A DNA stretch of 64,000 nucleotides from Bifidobacterium pseudolongum subsp. globosum (GCF_004155535.1 NZ_RYUH01000010.1:348681-412680); one strand, 5' to 3'. Positions 28,013 to 37,760 are shown, counted from the stretch's first letter. Numbers and translations are program-made. Notes: generated by a model not told the origin, from the letters alone.

Positions 28013-28095
28013 CGTCCTGATCACGACCACACGTACCACCCCACCACGTGCACCGCATGTGGCACACTGGTGAGGGTTTTTCTGGAAAGGCGACT

Positions 28096-29046
28096 ATGCA
28101 TCACGACGATTCGCGCAGCGAGACGGTGACCCTGCGCATCCATCGGTTCGCGCCACGCCCACAACGTGACCGCGACCGTGCGCGCGGCGGCAGCCCCTTC
28201 GCGCGCAAAAGCTCACCATTCGGCGATTCCGGCTCACGCTCCGCACGCCGTACGCGCGGCAAGCAGTGGGTGCAGGACTACCAGCTGGAAGTGCGCCCCG
28301 ACGACACACTGCTCGACTGCCTGCTCACCATCAAACGCGAAGTCGACCCGACGCTCGCGTTCCGGTACTCGTGCGGGCACGGCATGTGCGGATCGGACGC
28401 CGTGACGGTCAATGGCACACCGACGCTCCTGTGCAAGGCGAAAGTGCGTGACTGGATCCAACAGCTGCCCGGAGCCACGCACGACGACGAAGGCTTCCGT
28501 CGCACCGGCGACGTCGATGACGATGCACAGCCCGGCACCCAGACAACCCCCGTCGATGCACCGTCCGGCGGCACGATCGAACTGGCGCCGTTGCCCGGTT
28601 TCCCCGTGCAACGCGACCTCATCGCCGACATCGACTCAATGCTCGAACAGATCACCAGGCTCAAGCCCTATCTGATCGCGGACGGCACGCTCGCCACTAC
28701 GGTCGACGGCAAGGTCGACGTGTTCGAATACCTGCAGAAGCCCGAACAACTCGCGCAATACGAGACGCTCACCACATGCATCACCTGTGGCGTCTGTGAA
28801 GGCGCCTGCCCGGTCTATGCGGGCGGCGAGGCGTTCATCGGCCCCGCCGCGCTCATCAATCAGGCCCGGTTCGTCAACGATTCGCGCGACATGGCCACCG
28901 CCCAGCGCCTCGAGGCGATCGACTCCGCGGACGGCATCCAAGCCTGCCAGTCGGTGCGCGCCTGTTCACGTGAATGCCCTGTCGGCATCGATGTGGGTGA
29001 AGAGATCTGGCAGCTCATCGCCAAGGTCAAGGAACGCGAGGTGTGA
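28096..29046 (+). CDS. Fumarate reductase/succinate dehydrogenase iron-sulfur subunit
   Basis: A 316-residue protein with a plant-type [2Fe-2S] domain and a two-cluster ferredoxin domain. The first holds YSCGHGMCGSD and a later LLC; the third ligand position is Asp, as in E. coli SdhB. The second has CITCGVCEGACP and CQSVRACSRECP. An Arg-rich insert of about 40 residues (near 15-55) and a hydrophilic linker (near 130-155) make it longer than the usual 240-260. ATG 28096 follows GGAAAGG. Confidence 0.9.
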   Translation: MHHDDSRSETVTLRIHRFAPRPQRDRDRARGGSPFARKSSPFGDSGSRSARRTRGKQWVQDYQLEVRPDDTLLDCLLTIKREVDPTLAFRYSCGHGMCGSDAVTVNGTPTLLCKAKVRDWIQQLPGATHDDEGFRRTGDVDDDAQPGTQTTPVDAPSGGTIELAPLPGFPVQRDLIADIDSMLEQITRLKPYLIADGTLATTVDGKVDVFEYLQKPEQLAQYETLTTCITCGVCEGACPVYAGGEAFIGPAALINQARFVNDSRDMATAQRLEAIDSADGIQACQSVRACSRECPVGIDVGEEIWQLIAKVKEREV

Positions 29047-29723
29047 GCTTCATGGACAAACGCAGCTATATCAACCATGCCAAGGCGTGGGAGTGCATCG
29101 AGGACCATGAGGCCGCCCGCGAGACGCCGTTCGTGCGCCATGCCCGCGCGTTGGCGCAGCAGGCGCAACTGCCCGCGTGCTCCGCGGCGGTGGGCGGCCT
29201 GCTCAACACCTACGAGACGCTCACACACGCATCGTCGGTCATCGTGATCGGCACCGGTTCGCTCGTCGAAACGGCCCAGCTCGTCGAAGGCCTGCACGGC
29301 GAAGGCAAGCTTACGGCGGTGGATTCCTCGGTGCAGGGCGGCGCGCAGGTGCGCATGCTGCTCAAGTCGATGGAAGACGGCACACGCACCACGCTGCGCA
29401 TGGTCAGCGCGCAGCCAAGCGTGTATTTGCAGCGCCTCAACGGCGCAGACTACGACCTGATCGTGGTGTGCGGCGATGCCTCGAACTATGAGCCGGCCTA
29501 TGAGCAGGCGCCGCGGCTGCTCAAGCATGGCGGCACCATCGTCTTCACTGATGCGCTCGCCATGGCCTCACCCCATGCCAAAGGCGGCCTGACCAACCCG
29601 GCGGACCGCAGTCCGAAGGCCGTGATGATGCGCGGCCTGCTCGACCGCATCGAAGACGACGAACGGTTCGTCACCGCGCTGACCCCAGCCGGCACTGGCC
29701 TGCTGATCGCCGGCTACCGCTGA
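29043..29723 (+). CDS. O-methyltransferase-like protein
   Basis: A 226-residue protein of the class I SAM-dependent methyltransferase fold, closest to the family 3 (COMT-like) group. The SAM-binding strand appears as SVIVIGTGSLVETAQLV, the acidic second strand as LTAVDSS and the later strand as YDLIVVCGD. GTG 29043 overlaps the previous stop by four bases; ATG 29052 (MDKRSY) is an equally good start. Co-transcription with the fumarate reductase-like pair is likely. The substrate is unknown. Confidence 0.8.
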   Translation: MSFMDKRSYINHAKAWECIEDHEAARETPFVRHARALAQQAQLPACSAAVGGLLNTYETLTHASSVIVIGTGSLVETAQLVEGLHGEGKLTAVDSSVQGGAQVRMLLKSMEDGTRTTLRMVSAQPSVYLQRLNGADYDLIVVCGDASNYEPAYEQAPRLLKHGGTIVFTDALAMASPHAKGGLTNPADRSPKAVMMRGLLDRIEDDERFVTALTPAGTGLLIAGYR

Positions 29724-30490
29724 CGGATCAACCCACTCAACGCCACATCCACAGCCTCGTCCGCATCATCGGTGATCGTGACGAGGCTTGGGTCGAGCGG
29801 TGAAATCATGGCGCGCTGCGCGAGTGTGCCATTGACCCAGTCGAACAGGCCTTGCCAATACGAACTGTCGTACAGCGCGATCGGAATGGTGGCCGCCTTG
29901 TGCGTCTGCACGAGTGTGAGCAGCTCAAAGGTCTCATCGAGCGTGCCGAAGCCGCCCGGGCAGACGATGACGCCCGACGAGTACTTCACGAACATCGTCT
30001 TGCGCACAAAGAAATACCGGAACGTCATGCCCAGATTGACCCATTCGTTGATCCCCTGCTCATGGGGCAGCTCAATGCCGAGGCCAACGGATTTGCCGCC
30101 TTCGATCGAGGCTCCCTTGTTCGCCGCCTCCATGATGCCCGGTCCGCCGCCGGTGATGACGGCCACGTTGCGCCGCGCGATCTGCGCGCCCATGTATTGC
30201 GCCGCCTGATAGACCGGGTCGGCGGGATCGGTGCGCGCCGAACCGAAGATGCTGACGGCGGGGCCCAGCTCCGCAAGCGAGCCGAACCCATCCACGAACT
30301 CCGCCTGGATGCGCAGCACACGCCATGGGTCGCGGTGGAGCCAATCGATGGATTCATCCGTCTTGAGCAGGCGTTCGGTGGTGCTTTCCTCGGGGATCAT
30401 CTGCCCGCGGAGCAGCACCGGGCCTTGCCGGTAGGTCTCGCCGAGCGGCGAGCGTTCGTCGTCAGGATGGTTGGTGTGCGGAGTGTTCAT
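29714..30490 (-). CDS. LOG family protein (TIGR00730)
   Basis: A 258-residue Rossmann-like protein of the lysine-decarboxylase-like/LOG family. Characterised members hydrolyse nucleoside 5'-monophosphates at the ribose bond. The motifs are SIFGSARTDP, TGGGPGIMEAANKGA and the hallmark CPGGFGTLDETFE. ATG 30490 follows GGAAAGGG. It overlaps the end of nhaA by 29 bases on the same strand, so coupled translation is likely. Its 3' end overlaps the convergent methyltransferase gene by ten bases. Confidence 0.93.
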   Translation of the reverse strand: MNTPHTNHPDDERSPLGETYRQGPVLLRGQMIPEESTTERLLKTDESIDWLHRDPWRVLRIQAEFVDGFGSLAELGPAVSIFGSARTDPADPVYQAAQYMGAQIARRNVAVITGGGPGIMEAANKGASIEGGKSVGLGIELPHEQGINEWVNLGMTFRYFFVRKTMFVKYSSGVIVCPGGFGTLDETFELLTLVQTHKAATIPIALYDSSYWQGLFDWVNGTLAQRAMISPLDPSLVTITDDADEAVDVALSGLIRQR

Positions 30491-31853
30491 GCGTGCCCTT
30501 TCCAATGCGTTGGCTGAGCACAACAGTACCATCGGGCAACGTGGTCACGCTTTCGTCCCCCGGCTTGTCCGCACTCGCCGGCGCCGCCGGCTCATTCGCC
30601 GCGGCGAGTTCGAAGCGTTTGGATTGCCGGCTCAGCAGCACACCGCTGATCGCCGCGGCGATCAGCGAGGCGATGAGCACACCGAACCGAGCTTCAGCCG
30701 AAAGCTCAGCGTTGGCGTAGGCAAGCGACGCGATGAGGAACGAGACGGTGAAGCCGATGCCGCACGCCACGGCCGCCGGGAACATGTCACGCACACGCAG
30801 CCCCTTGGGCATCTTGAGCGAACCGAGGTGCGTCGACACCCATGCCACGATCATGATGCCCAACGGCTTGCCGACGACGAGCGCCACGATGATGGCGATG
30901 ACGACCGGCGAGACGAGCAGCATCGGCGTGATCGCATCGAAATGCACGCCGGTGGCGAAGAACGCGAAGATCGGCAGGGCGAGCAGCGCGGAGAACGGCT
31001 GCAGCTTGTCGGCGTAGCGTTCGGCGCGCGGCGAGCGCTCACCGTACATCGAGCGCGCCGGCGTGAGCAGGCCGACGAGCACGCCGGCGAGCGTGGGGTG
31101 CACGCCCGCCTCGTACATCATGACCCACGCGAGGATGCCGATGATCGCCACACCGAACCATGGCACCTTGCGCATGCGCACGAGGAAATACCACGCGGCC
31201 GCGCAGATCGCGATGCCCACGAACCAATACCAGGAGTTGAGCGACGAGAAGAACACGGCGATGAGGATGATGGCCAGCAGGTCGTCCACCGTGGCAAGTG
31301 TCATCAGAAATGCGCGGATCGAGCCGGGCAGCGCCTTGGCGAACAGGGCGAGCACCGCGAGTGAGAACGCGATGTCGGTCGCCGTGGGAATCGCCCAGCC
31401 ATGCGCGGTCTCACCGAACGGGAAGAGCGAGCCGTTCGCGATGAGTAGACTGCCCGGGTCTCCCGCACCCCACTGGGAGAACGCCGCGATGACGCCGATG
31501 AACAGGATCGGCGGCACGATCATGCCACCCACCGCACACAGCATCGGCACAGCCGCTGCGCGGATGTTCGACAGCGATCCGGTGGTGAGCTCCTGACGCA
31601 GTTCAAGGCCGACGGTCAGGAAGAAGATGGTGAGCAGGCCGTCCTGCGCCCAATGCCCCAAACCCATGTCGATGTTCGTGCCGGGAATGCCCACATGGCA
31701 GTGCGACAGGTGCTCGAACCCCGCGGCGGTGGCCGGGATGTTGGCGAGGACAAGCCCGGCGAGTGCGAATCCGAGCATGATGAGACCAGAAATACGGTCC
31801 GAAGCCGCGATCCTGCGTATGGTGGCCCATGCGCCATGCCTGCCTGTACTCAT
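30462..31853 (-). CDS. nhaA: Na+/H+ antiporter NhaA
   Basis: A 463-residue inner-membrane antiporter that removes sodium in exchange for protons. It has about 12 hydrophobic segments, with the ion-binding aspartates in TVDDLLAIILIAVFF and the preceding TATDIAFSLAVL. The last 50 or so residues are a hydrophilic cytoplasmic tail. ATG 31853 has GGGAGG at a good distance; the frame runs 29 codons further upstream. It is transcribed with the LOG gene. Confidence 0.95.
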   Translation of the reverse strand: MSTGRHGAWATIRRIAASDRISGLIMLGFALAGLVLANIPATAAGFEHLSHCHVGIPGTNIDMGLGHWAQDGLLTIFFLTVGLELRQELTTGSLSNIRAAAVPMLCAVGGMIVPPILFIGVIAAFSQWGAGDPGSLLIANGSLFPFGETAHGWAIPTATDIAFSLAVLALFAKALPGSIRAFLMTLATVDDLLAIILIAVFFSSLNSWYWFVGIAICAAAWYFLVRMRKVPWFGVAIIGILAWVMMYEAGVHPTLAGVLVGLLTPARSMYGERSPRAERYADKLQPFSALLALPIFAFFATGVHFDAITPMLLVSPVVIAIIVALVVGKPLGIMIVAWVSTHLGSLKMPKGLRVRDMFPAAVACGIGFTVSFLIASLAYANAELSAEARFGVLIASLIAAAISGVLLSRQSKRFELAAANEPAAPASADKPGDESVTTLPDGTVVLSQRIGKGTHEHSAHQPS

Positions 31854-31871
31854 TGTGCCTCCCGAATGCGG

Positions 31872-31901
31872 ACCATCCCGGCCGCCTGTGCTATATGTCA
31901 A
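31872..31901 (-). promoter_or_regulatory. Possible nhaA promoter
   Basis: A perfect minus-strand TTGACA (31896-31901), an 18-base spacer and a weak -10, GATGGT (31872-31877). Confidence 0.3.
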
Positions 31902-31966
31902 AAACCATTCCATTATGCCGCAATCGGCACCCAGCTGCACGGGCGCGCAGCATCATGCACAGGTTC

Positions 31967-33151
31967 TTAACGATTGGCGAGCGCGGCGTGCATCCGTTCC
32001 AGCACGTCGGCGAGCATCGATGGCGGGCATGCCAGATTGACGCGTTCGAAGCCTTCACCTTCCACACCGAACAGCGCGCCCTCGTCGAAATACACGCGGG
32101 CTTTGGTGCGCATGAAGTCACGCAACTCATCGGCGTCCGTGAAACCCAGCCCACGGCAGTCGAGCCATGCGAGATAGGTGCCTTCGGGCTCGACGAGCGC
32201 GATGCCGTTGTGCGTGGCGGCAAACGCGCGCACAGTGGCGAGGTTGGTGGCGACCACGTCGAGCAGTTCGTCGAACCAGCCTTCCGCTTCGTTGTATGCC
32301 GCGATGCACGCGACGAGCCCGAAGTGGCTGACCGTCATGCCACCGATGTTTTCGGAGGCTATGTCGAAGCGCGTCTTGAGCTCCGGGTCACGGATGATGG
32401 TGTTCGAGCACAGCAGACCGGCCAGGTTGAATGTTTTCGTGGGCGCGGTGAATTCGATGCACTGGCGTGCGATATCATCGCCCAGCTCTCCCATCATCGT
32501 CACCGGATGCCCGGGCCACGAGAAATCGGCGTGGATCTCGTCGACGAGCAGCAGCACGCCGTAAGTACGGCACAATGTGGCGATGCGGCGCAGTGCATCG
32601 GCTGTCCAGACGCGGCCCACCGGATTGTGCGGGTTGCACAGCAGCATCGCGGTGCAGCGTGGGTCGGCGAGCTTAGCTTCCAGATCGCCGAAATCGATCG
32701 TATAGGTGTGGGTCGCTTCATCGTAGGCAAGCGCATTGTTGAGGATCGTCAGCCCATTGTGTTGCGCGGCCGAGGTGAACGGGTGGTAGACCGGCCGTTG
32801 GATCACGATGGCGTCGCCGGGGTGTGTGAATGCGCGCAGGGCCGTATTGACAGCGGGCATCACACCGTCGGAGAGCGTGACCCATTCCGGGCGCACCTCC
32901 ATGTGGTGCCGGCGCGCCATCCACCCGGCGAGTGCGGCGAAATACTCGTCGGTGGCGTAGTCATACCCGAACACGTCGTGCTGGGCCGCATCCACGATCG
33001 CCTGTACGATCTGCGGCGCCGGTTTGAACTCCATGTCGGCCACGGACATGGCGATCACGTCGTCATTGCCCTCACCCATGTCGTCTTCGATCAGCTTCCA
33101 TTTGATCGATGTGCTGTTGCGCCGTTCCACACGTGTCGTGAAGTCGTACAC
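31967..33151 (-). CDS. MalY/PatB-type PLP-dependent C-S lyase or aminotransferase
   Basis: A 394-residue fold-type I PLP enzyme of the MalY/PatB group, which typically cleaves cystathionine or related thioethers. It begins YDFTTRVERRNSTSIKW, followed by ADMEFKPAPQI. The Asn of LLCNPHNPVGRVW and the Asp of LVDEIHADF are present, and the PLP lysine is in APTKTFNLAG. GTG 33151 is chosen because AGGAGG lies 7-8 bases upstream and the length fits the family. An aminotransferase activity cannot be excluded. Confidence 0.9.
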   Translation of the reverse strand: MYDFTTRVERRNSTSIKWKLIEDDMGEGNDDVIAMSVADMEFKPAPQIVQAIVDAAQHDVFGYDYATDEYFAALAGWMARRHHMEVRPEWVTLSDGVMPAVNTALRAFTHPGDAIVIQRPVYHPFTSAAQHNGLTILNNALAYDEATHTYTIDFGDLEAKLADPRCTAMLLCNPHNPVGRVWTADALRRIATLCRTYGVLLLVDEIHADFSWPGHPVTMMGELGDDIARQCIEFTAPTKTFNLAGLLCSNTIIRDPELKTRFDIASENIGGMTVSHFGLVACIAAYNEAEGWFDELLDVVATNLATVRAFAATHNGIALVEPEGTYLAWLDCRGLGFTDADELRDFMRTKARVYFDEGALFGVEGEGFERVNLACPPSMLADVLERMHAALANR

Positions 33152-33260
33152 GACCTGCCCTCCTGACCGTCTGTCTGTGTGTGCGCACGCCCATGCGCCC
33201 GCACGAATCTTCAGTCTAATGCGCGCGCGTGAACTCGGCGGAACGGCCCGGAAATTGGCA

Positions 33261-33292
33261 AACCCCTTGACCGCATACGCAATCAAGGGGTT
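33261..33292 (-). terminator. Hairpin after the tRNA-Arg genes
   Basis: A 10-bp stem (33261-33270 with 33283-33292) lies four bases past the 3' end of the first tRNA gene. On the minus strand it is followed by a short T-rich stretch. Confidence 0.65.
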
Positions 33293-33296
33293 ATTG

Positions 33297-33370
33297 TGCG
33301 CGAGACAGGATTCGAACCTGCGACCTGCTGATCCGTAGTCAGCTGCTCTAATCCACTGGGCTACTCGCGC
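33297..33370 (-). tRNA. tRNA-Arg (anticodon ACG), copy 1
   Basis: A 74-nt cloverleaf on the minus strand. The acceptor arms are GCGCGAG/CTCGCGC. The anticodon stem GCTGA/TCAGC encloses the loop CTACGGA, giving anticodon ACG, which reads CGU (and CGC/CGA after inosine modification). The T arm contains GGTTCGAATCC. CCA is not encoded. It is identical to the copy 57 bases away. Confidence 0.97.
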
Positions 33371-33427
33371 AGCACCGCTGCGTCCGGTGTGACTGACGCT
33401 ATGCGCGCCTCCACTGCAACGGCTGAG

Positions 33428-33501
33428 TGCGCGAGACAGGATTCGAACCTGCGACCTGCTGATCCGTAGTCAGCTGCTCTAATCCACTGGGCTACTCGCG
33501 C
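33428..33501 (-). tRNA. tRNA-Arg (anticodon ACG), copy 2
   Basis: Identical over all 74 positions to the other copy, including the discriminator base. On the minus strand it is the upstream gene of the pair. The two are probably made as one transcript from a promoter near 33531-33558. Confidence 0.97.
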
Positions 33502-33530
33502 ATGTTGCTTGTTTCAGGCAACTCGAAAAA

Positions 33531-33558
33531 GATATATCACTTTCACACAAAACACAAA
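33531..33558 (-). promoter_or_regulatory. Possible tRNA-Arg promoter
   Basis: In an AT-rich stretch the minus strand has TTTGTG (33553-33558), a 16-base spacer and TATATC (33531-33536), 30 bases before the tRNA. Confidence 0.4.
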
Positions 33559-33600
33559 TCTCGGCGTGTCGTCTCACGTTGCACCGCTCGGAGCACTCCC

Positions 33601-34932
33601 CTATTGGTTGATGCGCAGGCGGGGGCGCTGCGTCGGCACATACTGCGGTTCGGCATTGCCATCCACCGCGTTGGCGTCCACAATGACCTGCGCGATGTCG
33701 CTGCGGTTGGGCAATTCGAACATCGTGGTCTCGAGCGTGCGTTCGATGATGGAACGCAGGCCGCGCGCGCCGGTGCCTTTGTCGAGCGAGATCCGGGCGA
33801 TGCGGTCGATCGCGTCGTCGGTGAAGACCAGATCCACGCCATCCACATCGAAGAGTTTGCGGTATTGCTTGACGAGCGCATTGGCCGGTGTGGTCAGGAT
33901 CTGCCGCAGCTCGTCGATGCCGAGTTCGTTGAGCGCCGTGACGACCGGCAGGCGGCCGATGAATTCCGGCAACAGGCCGAATTCCGCCAAGTCATCGGCG
34001 GTGACCATCGCCAACAGATCCTTGGGGTCGTACGTCTGGGTGCGCCATGCGGCGCCGAACCCGGTCTCACGTGTGCCGATCCTGCGTTCGACGATTGTGT
34101 CGAGGCCCACAAAGGCGCCGCCGCAGATGAACAGGATGTCGCGCGTGTCGATCTCCACGCCATCCGCTTCGCCACGCTGCTTGCGCGCGTTGTCCATCGG
34201 CACATGCACCGTGGTGCCCTCGAGGATCTTGAGCAGCGACTGCTGCACGCCTTCTCCGGAGACGTCGCGCGTCATGGCGGTGTTGTCTCCGCCCTTGCGT
34301 GCGATCTTGTCAATTTCGTCGATATAGACAATGCCGCGGCGCGCACGGTCCACATCGCCGTCGGCCGCTTGGATGAGCCGTCGCAACACCGTTTCCACGT
34401 CGTCGCCCACATAGCCGGCCTCGGTGAGCGTCGTGGCGTCGACGATGACAAAAGGCACCTGCATGGCCTTGGCCAGCGTCTGCGCCAGATAGGTCTTGCC
34501 CACGCCGGTCGGCCCGAGCAGCAGGATGTTGGATTTGGACACCTGCACGTCTTCGAGCGGGTCGATGATCCGGCGCGCCTCCCCAGTGAGCAGCCCCGGC
34601 TCCTGTGCGGCAGGGTCGTGGGCGTCGAGCGCGCCGAGCCTGATGCGTTTGAAATGGTTGTAGACCGCCACGCTGAGCGTGCGCTTCGCCGCCTGCTGGC
34701 CGATCACATAGCGGTCGAGCACCTCGTTGATCTGGGCGGGTTTGGGCAGGTGTGCGACTTCGAGCCTGGCGTCTTTCGACCGCTCCTCGGCGATGATGTC
34801 CACACACAGCGCCACGCATTCATCACAGATCGCCACGCCTGCGCCGGCGACGAGCCGGCCCACTTCGTGTTCGCTTTTACCGCAGAACGAACAGCGCTGC
34901 ACGCCGTCGTTGTAGCTGACCACCCGTCCCAT
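33601..34932 (-). CDS. clpX: ATP-dependent Clp protease ATP-binding subunit ClpX
   Basis: A 443-residue AAA+ unfoldase that feeds substrates to ClpP. The N-terminal zinc-binding domain has CSFCGKSE and ICDECVALC. The ATPase has Walker [12 protein letters not shown], Walker [12 protein letters not shown] and the pore-region sequence GYVGDDVE. An insert near residue 275 ([15 protein letters not shown]) is usual in this family. ATG 34932 follows GGAAGGA. It lies after clpP1-clpP2, but a strong hairpin separates it from clpP2. Confidence 0.97.
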   Translation of the reverse strand: MGRVVSYNDGVQRCSFCGKSEHEVGRLVAGAGVAICDECVALCVDIIAEERSKDARLEVAHLPKPAQINEVLDRYVIGQQAAKRTLSVAVYNHFKRIRLGALDAHDPAAQEPGLLTGEARRIIDPLEDVQVSKSNILLLGPTGVGKTYLAQTLAKAMQVPFVIVDATTLTEAGYVGDDVETVLRRLIQAADGDVDRARRGIVYIDEIDKIARKGGDNTAMTRDVSGEGVQQSLLKILEGTTVHVPMDNARKQRGEADGVEIDTRDILFICGGAFVGLDTIVERRIGTRETGFGAAWRTQTYDPKDLLAMVTADDLAEFGLLPEFIGRLPVVTALNELGIDELRQILTTPANALVKQYRKLFDVDGVDLVFTDDAIDRIARISLDKGTGARGLRSIIERTLETTMFELPNRSDIAQVIVDANAVDGNAEPQYVPTQRPRLRINQ

Positions 34933-34960
34933 TGGTCACGCCGTCCTTCCCGTGGGCCCC

Positions 34961-35012
34961 TGATGTGCTGTGCGCCGGCGGCCACATAGGCGCGCCGGCG
35001 CACAGCACATCA
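34961..35012 (-). terminator. Perfect 20-bp hairpin between clpP2 and clpX
   Basis: The arms are 34961-34980 and 34993-35012, with a 12-base loop. It sits 24 bases past the clpP2 stop and 28 bases before the clpX start. It could reduce read-through into clpX or stabilise the clpP1P2 mRNA 3' end. There is no T tract. Confidence 0.6.
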
Positions 35013-35035
35013 CGATGCCATGTGCATGGTTTGCG

Positions 35036-35692
35036 TTATTGCTTGCCGCCGCGCGGTTGCAGCACTTCGTCCACGATGCCGTAGTCCTTGGCTTCCTGAG
35101 CGGTGAGGAACGTGTCCACTTCGATGTCTTTGCGCACGCGTTCGAGCGGCTGCCCGGTGCGTTCGACAAGCGTGTTCTCGAGCCATTCGCGCATGCGGAG
35201 CATCTCGCGCGCCTGGATCTCGATCTCGGTGGCCTTGCCGAAGCCCTGGTCGATCGCCGGCTGGTGGATCAGCACGCGGGCGTTCGGCAGGATCAGACGC
35301 TTGCCCTTGGTGCCCGCCGCAAGCAGGATGGCCGCGGCCGATGCCGCTTGTCCGAGGCACACGGTCTGCACGTCGGGCTGGATGTAGTTCATCGTGTCGT
35401 AGATCGCCGTCATCGCGGTCATCGAACCACCCGGCGAATTGATGTACATCATCACGTCGCGGTTCGGGTCGAGGCTTTCCAGCACGAGCAGCTGCGCCAT
35501 GATGTCGTCTGCCGTCGTGTCGTCGACCTGCACACCCATGAAGATGATGCGGTCGTCGAACAGGCGCGTGTACGGGTTCTGACGCTTGTATCCGTACGGC
35601 GTCTTCTCTTCGAACTCCGGCACGACATACCGGTTCTGCGGACCGGCGAGACGCTCGGCGCGCGCTACGAATTTCGCTTCTTCAGATGCCAT
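35036..35692 (-). CDS. clpP2: ATP-dependent Clp protease proteolytic subunit, ClpP2
   Basis: A 218-residue serine protease subunit. The catalytic serine is in LGQAASAAAILLA, the histidine in VLIHQPA and the aspartate lies near KDIEVDTFLT. The N-terminus carries about 30 extra residues (MASEEAKFVARAERL). ATG 35692 follows AAGGAG; an in-frame GTG two codons earlier overlaps that site and was rejected. It starts two bases after the clpP1 stop. In actinobacteria ClpP1 and ClpP2 form one mixed tetradecamer. Confidence 0.96.
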   Translation of the reverse strand: MASEEAKFVARAERLAGPQNRYVVPEFEEKTPYGYKRQNPYTRLFDDRIIFMGVQVDDTTADDIMAQLLVLESLDPNRDVMMYINSPGGSMTAMTAIYDTMNYIQPDVQTVCLGQAASAAAILLAAGTKGKRLILPNARVLIHQPAIDQGFGKATEIEIQAREMLRMREWLENTLVERTGQPLERVRKDIEVDTFLTAQEAKDYGIVDEVLQPRGGKQ

Positions 35693-35694
35693 GC

Positions 35695-36306
35695 TCACTC
35701 CTTGGTAGTGTTCATGGTGTCGTGCGTGGAGACGAGCTTGTCGACGAAGCCGTATTCAAGCGCCTCCTGCGCAGTGAACCAATGGTCGTATTCGTTGTCG
35801 CGGTAGATCTCCTCGACCGTGTGCCCGGTCTGCTCCGCGGTCAGTTCGGCGAGCGTCTTCTTCATGTTCATGATGAGCTCGGCGCTGATGCGCACGTCGG
35901 TCGTGGTGCCGCCGATGCCGCCGGACGGCTGGTGCATCAGTACACGCGCGTGCGAGGTCAGGAAACGCTTGCCCTTGGTGCCCGAGCTCAGCAGGAACTG
36001 GCCCATCGACGCGCACATGCCGATGCCCACCGTGGCCACGTCCGGCTCGATGAGCTGCATCGTGTCGTAGATCGCCATGCCCGCGGTGATCGAGCCGCCC
36101 GGCGAATTGATGTACAGCCAGATGTCGCTCTTCGGGTCCTCCGCGGCGAGCATGAGCATCTGCGCGCAGATGCGGTTCGCCATGTCATCCTTGACTTCCT
36201 CGCCCATCCAGATGATGCGGTCCTTGAGCAGCCGGTTGAAAATCGGGTCGGAGGGGCCTGCGGGCATGTCGCCTTCGGCCATGGTCGGTGTCAGTATTCC
36301 ACTCAC
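35695..36306 (-). CDS. clpP1: ATP-dependent Clp protease proteolytic subunit, ClpP1
   Basis: A 203-residue subunit that pairs with ClpP2. The catalytic residues are Ser in [14 protein letters not shown], His in VLMHQPSGG and Asp in [11 protein letters not shown]. The GTG start is set by AAGGAG five bases upstream; a later ATG (MAEGD) is possible. The ClC channel gene ends 27 bases upstream, so the promoter is probably before that gene. Confidence 0.96.
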   Translation of the reverse strand: MSGILTPTMAEGDMPAGPSDPIFNRLLKDRIIWMGEEVKDDMANRICAQMLMLAAEDPKSDIWLYINSPGGSITAGMAIYDTMQLIEPDVATVGIGMCASMGQFLLSSGTKGKRFLTSHARVLMHQPSGGIGGTTTDVRISAELIMNMKKTLAELTAEQTGHTVEEIYRDNEYDHWFTAQEALEYGFVDKLVSTHDTMNTTKE

Positions 36307-36333
36307 CTTGTCTCCTTTGTGGTTGTTGTGCAG

Positions 36334-37704
36334 TTACACATTACTTGTTTCAAACGACGGGAGGCCGTTTCTATTCCCGGCATGGCGCCCCGCCACGAAT
36401 GTGCCGGTCACCGTGGCCACGGCACAGGCGAGCGCCACCGGCACATACAGGTTCGACGGTGCTTCGGTGAGTTCCATGACGAGCGTCATGGCCATGAGTG
36501 GCGCGTTCTGCGAGGCGCTGAGCAGCGCGCAGGCACCGATGAGCGCATAGACGCCGATTGAATTGGTGCCGAACAGTTGCATCCATACAATGCCGAGCAC
36601 ACACCCCATCGATGCGCCGAGCGCGATGCCCGGTGTCAGGACGCCACCGGAGGCGCCTGCGCGGATCGTCATCAACGTGACGACCGCTTTCGCGGCGAAC
36701 GAGAGCAACAGCAGCGGGATGAACGCGAGTTCGGGGCGCCCCGCGAACCCCATCTGCGCGGTGGCCCGGCCATTGCCCATGACCTGTGGGATCCAGATGG
36801 CGATGACCGCGGTGATGCAGCCGGCGAGCGGCAGCTGCCAGAGGATCGCCGCACCACTCGCCTTATGTGATTCGGCCCATTGCGCGCCGCGGCGGAACCA
36901 TGCGCCGCACACGCCCACCACGAGCCCTGCAATCAGCGCGAACCCCATGAGGTCCGGTGTGAAGATGGCGTCCACCTGCCCGATCACATAGAACGTGTGC
37001 GTGCCTTTGATCAGCGTGGCGACCCATGCGGCAAGCGCGGCGCAGGCGAACGAAAGACCGACGGTCACGGCGCTCACATTGACGAGCAGGATCTCCACGG
37101 CGAAGAACCCGCCGGCGAGCGGTGCGTTGTAGACGCCGGCGAGACCGGCGGCCGCGGCGATCGCAACCACGGTCTGCAGGTCGGCGCGGTGGAGCCCCGT
37201 CCACCGGCAGAGCCGTTGCGCGAGCATGGCGCCGAGTTCGCGCGGAGCAACTTCACGACCGACCGACAGGCCGCAGCCGACGATGAAGATCTGCAACAGC
37301 ACATGCGCCACGGTCTGCCACACCGGCATCAGCGTGCCGCGCACCGCCTGCCGCACGGACGGCACAGCCTGCGTCTTGGTGCGCAGCAGCCACCACAGCA
37401 GCGCGGCGCACGAGGCGCCGATGATGAGCGACAACGCACGGCGCACAGGGTGGGTCAGGAACGGCCCGGGCAATTCAGGTGTTTCCACAAAGCCCAAGGC
37501 AATGTGCTCGATGGTGTAGAGCAGCAATGTGAGCGCGCCCGCGCATGCGCCGATGAGCACACCGAGCACCAGCACCGTCGTGATCAATGCGACGGACCGC
37601 GACCCCAGCGGCTTGCGGTCCGGATCGAGGTCGTCGCCGCGCGCGCCGGCCATCTGGAATTCGTCGTTGTCCCAATGGCCCGCATGCGCCCCGGGCTGCA
37701 GCAT
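36334..37704 (-). CDS. ClC-family chloride channel/transporter
   Basis: A 456-residue membrane protein of the voltage-gated ClC family with about ten to twelve hydrophobic segments. The gating-glutamate motif appears as GREVAPRE, a variant of the usual GREGP. GVYNAPLAGGFFAVE and GASGGVLTPGIALG follow. It may act in acid resistance as a Cl-/H+ exchanger. ATG 37704 has AAAGGG upstream; a GTG at 37725 with AAAGGA is a nearly equal start. It lies between tig and clpP1, which are usually neighbours. Confidence 0.88.
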   Translation of the reverse strand: MLQPGAHAGHWDNDEFQMAGARGDDLDPDRKPLGSRSVALITTVLVLGVLIGACAGALTLLLYTIEHIALGFVETPELPGPFLTHPVRRALSLIIGASCAALLWWLLRTKTQAVPSVRQAVRGTLMPVWQTVAHVLLQIFIVGCGLSVGREVAPRELGAMLAQRLCRWTGLHRADLQTVVAIAAAAGLAGVYNAPLAGGFFAVEILLVNVSAVTVGLSFACAALAAWVATLIKGTHTFYVIGQVDAIFTPDLMGFALIAGLVVGVCGAWFRRGAQWAESHKASGAAILWQLPLAGCITAVIAIWIPQVMGNGRATAQMGFAGRPELAFIPLLLLSFAAKAVVTLMTIRAGASGGVLTPGIALGASMGCVLGIVWMQLFGTNSIGVYALIGACALLSASQNAPLMAMTLVMELTEAPSNLYVPVALACAVATVTGTFVAGRHAGNRNGLPSFETSNV

Positions 37705-37760
37705 GGCCGTTCCCTTTGCCGCCACGGTCGTCCTTTCCGTTCGCTGTTCGATGATGGTAC

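Noticed and set aside
33297..33501. The twin tRNA-Arg genes as a possible attachment site of a mobile element
   Set aside because: No integrase or foreign genes lie nearby, and both copies are full length; a simple tandem duplication is enough.
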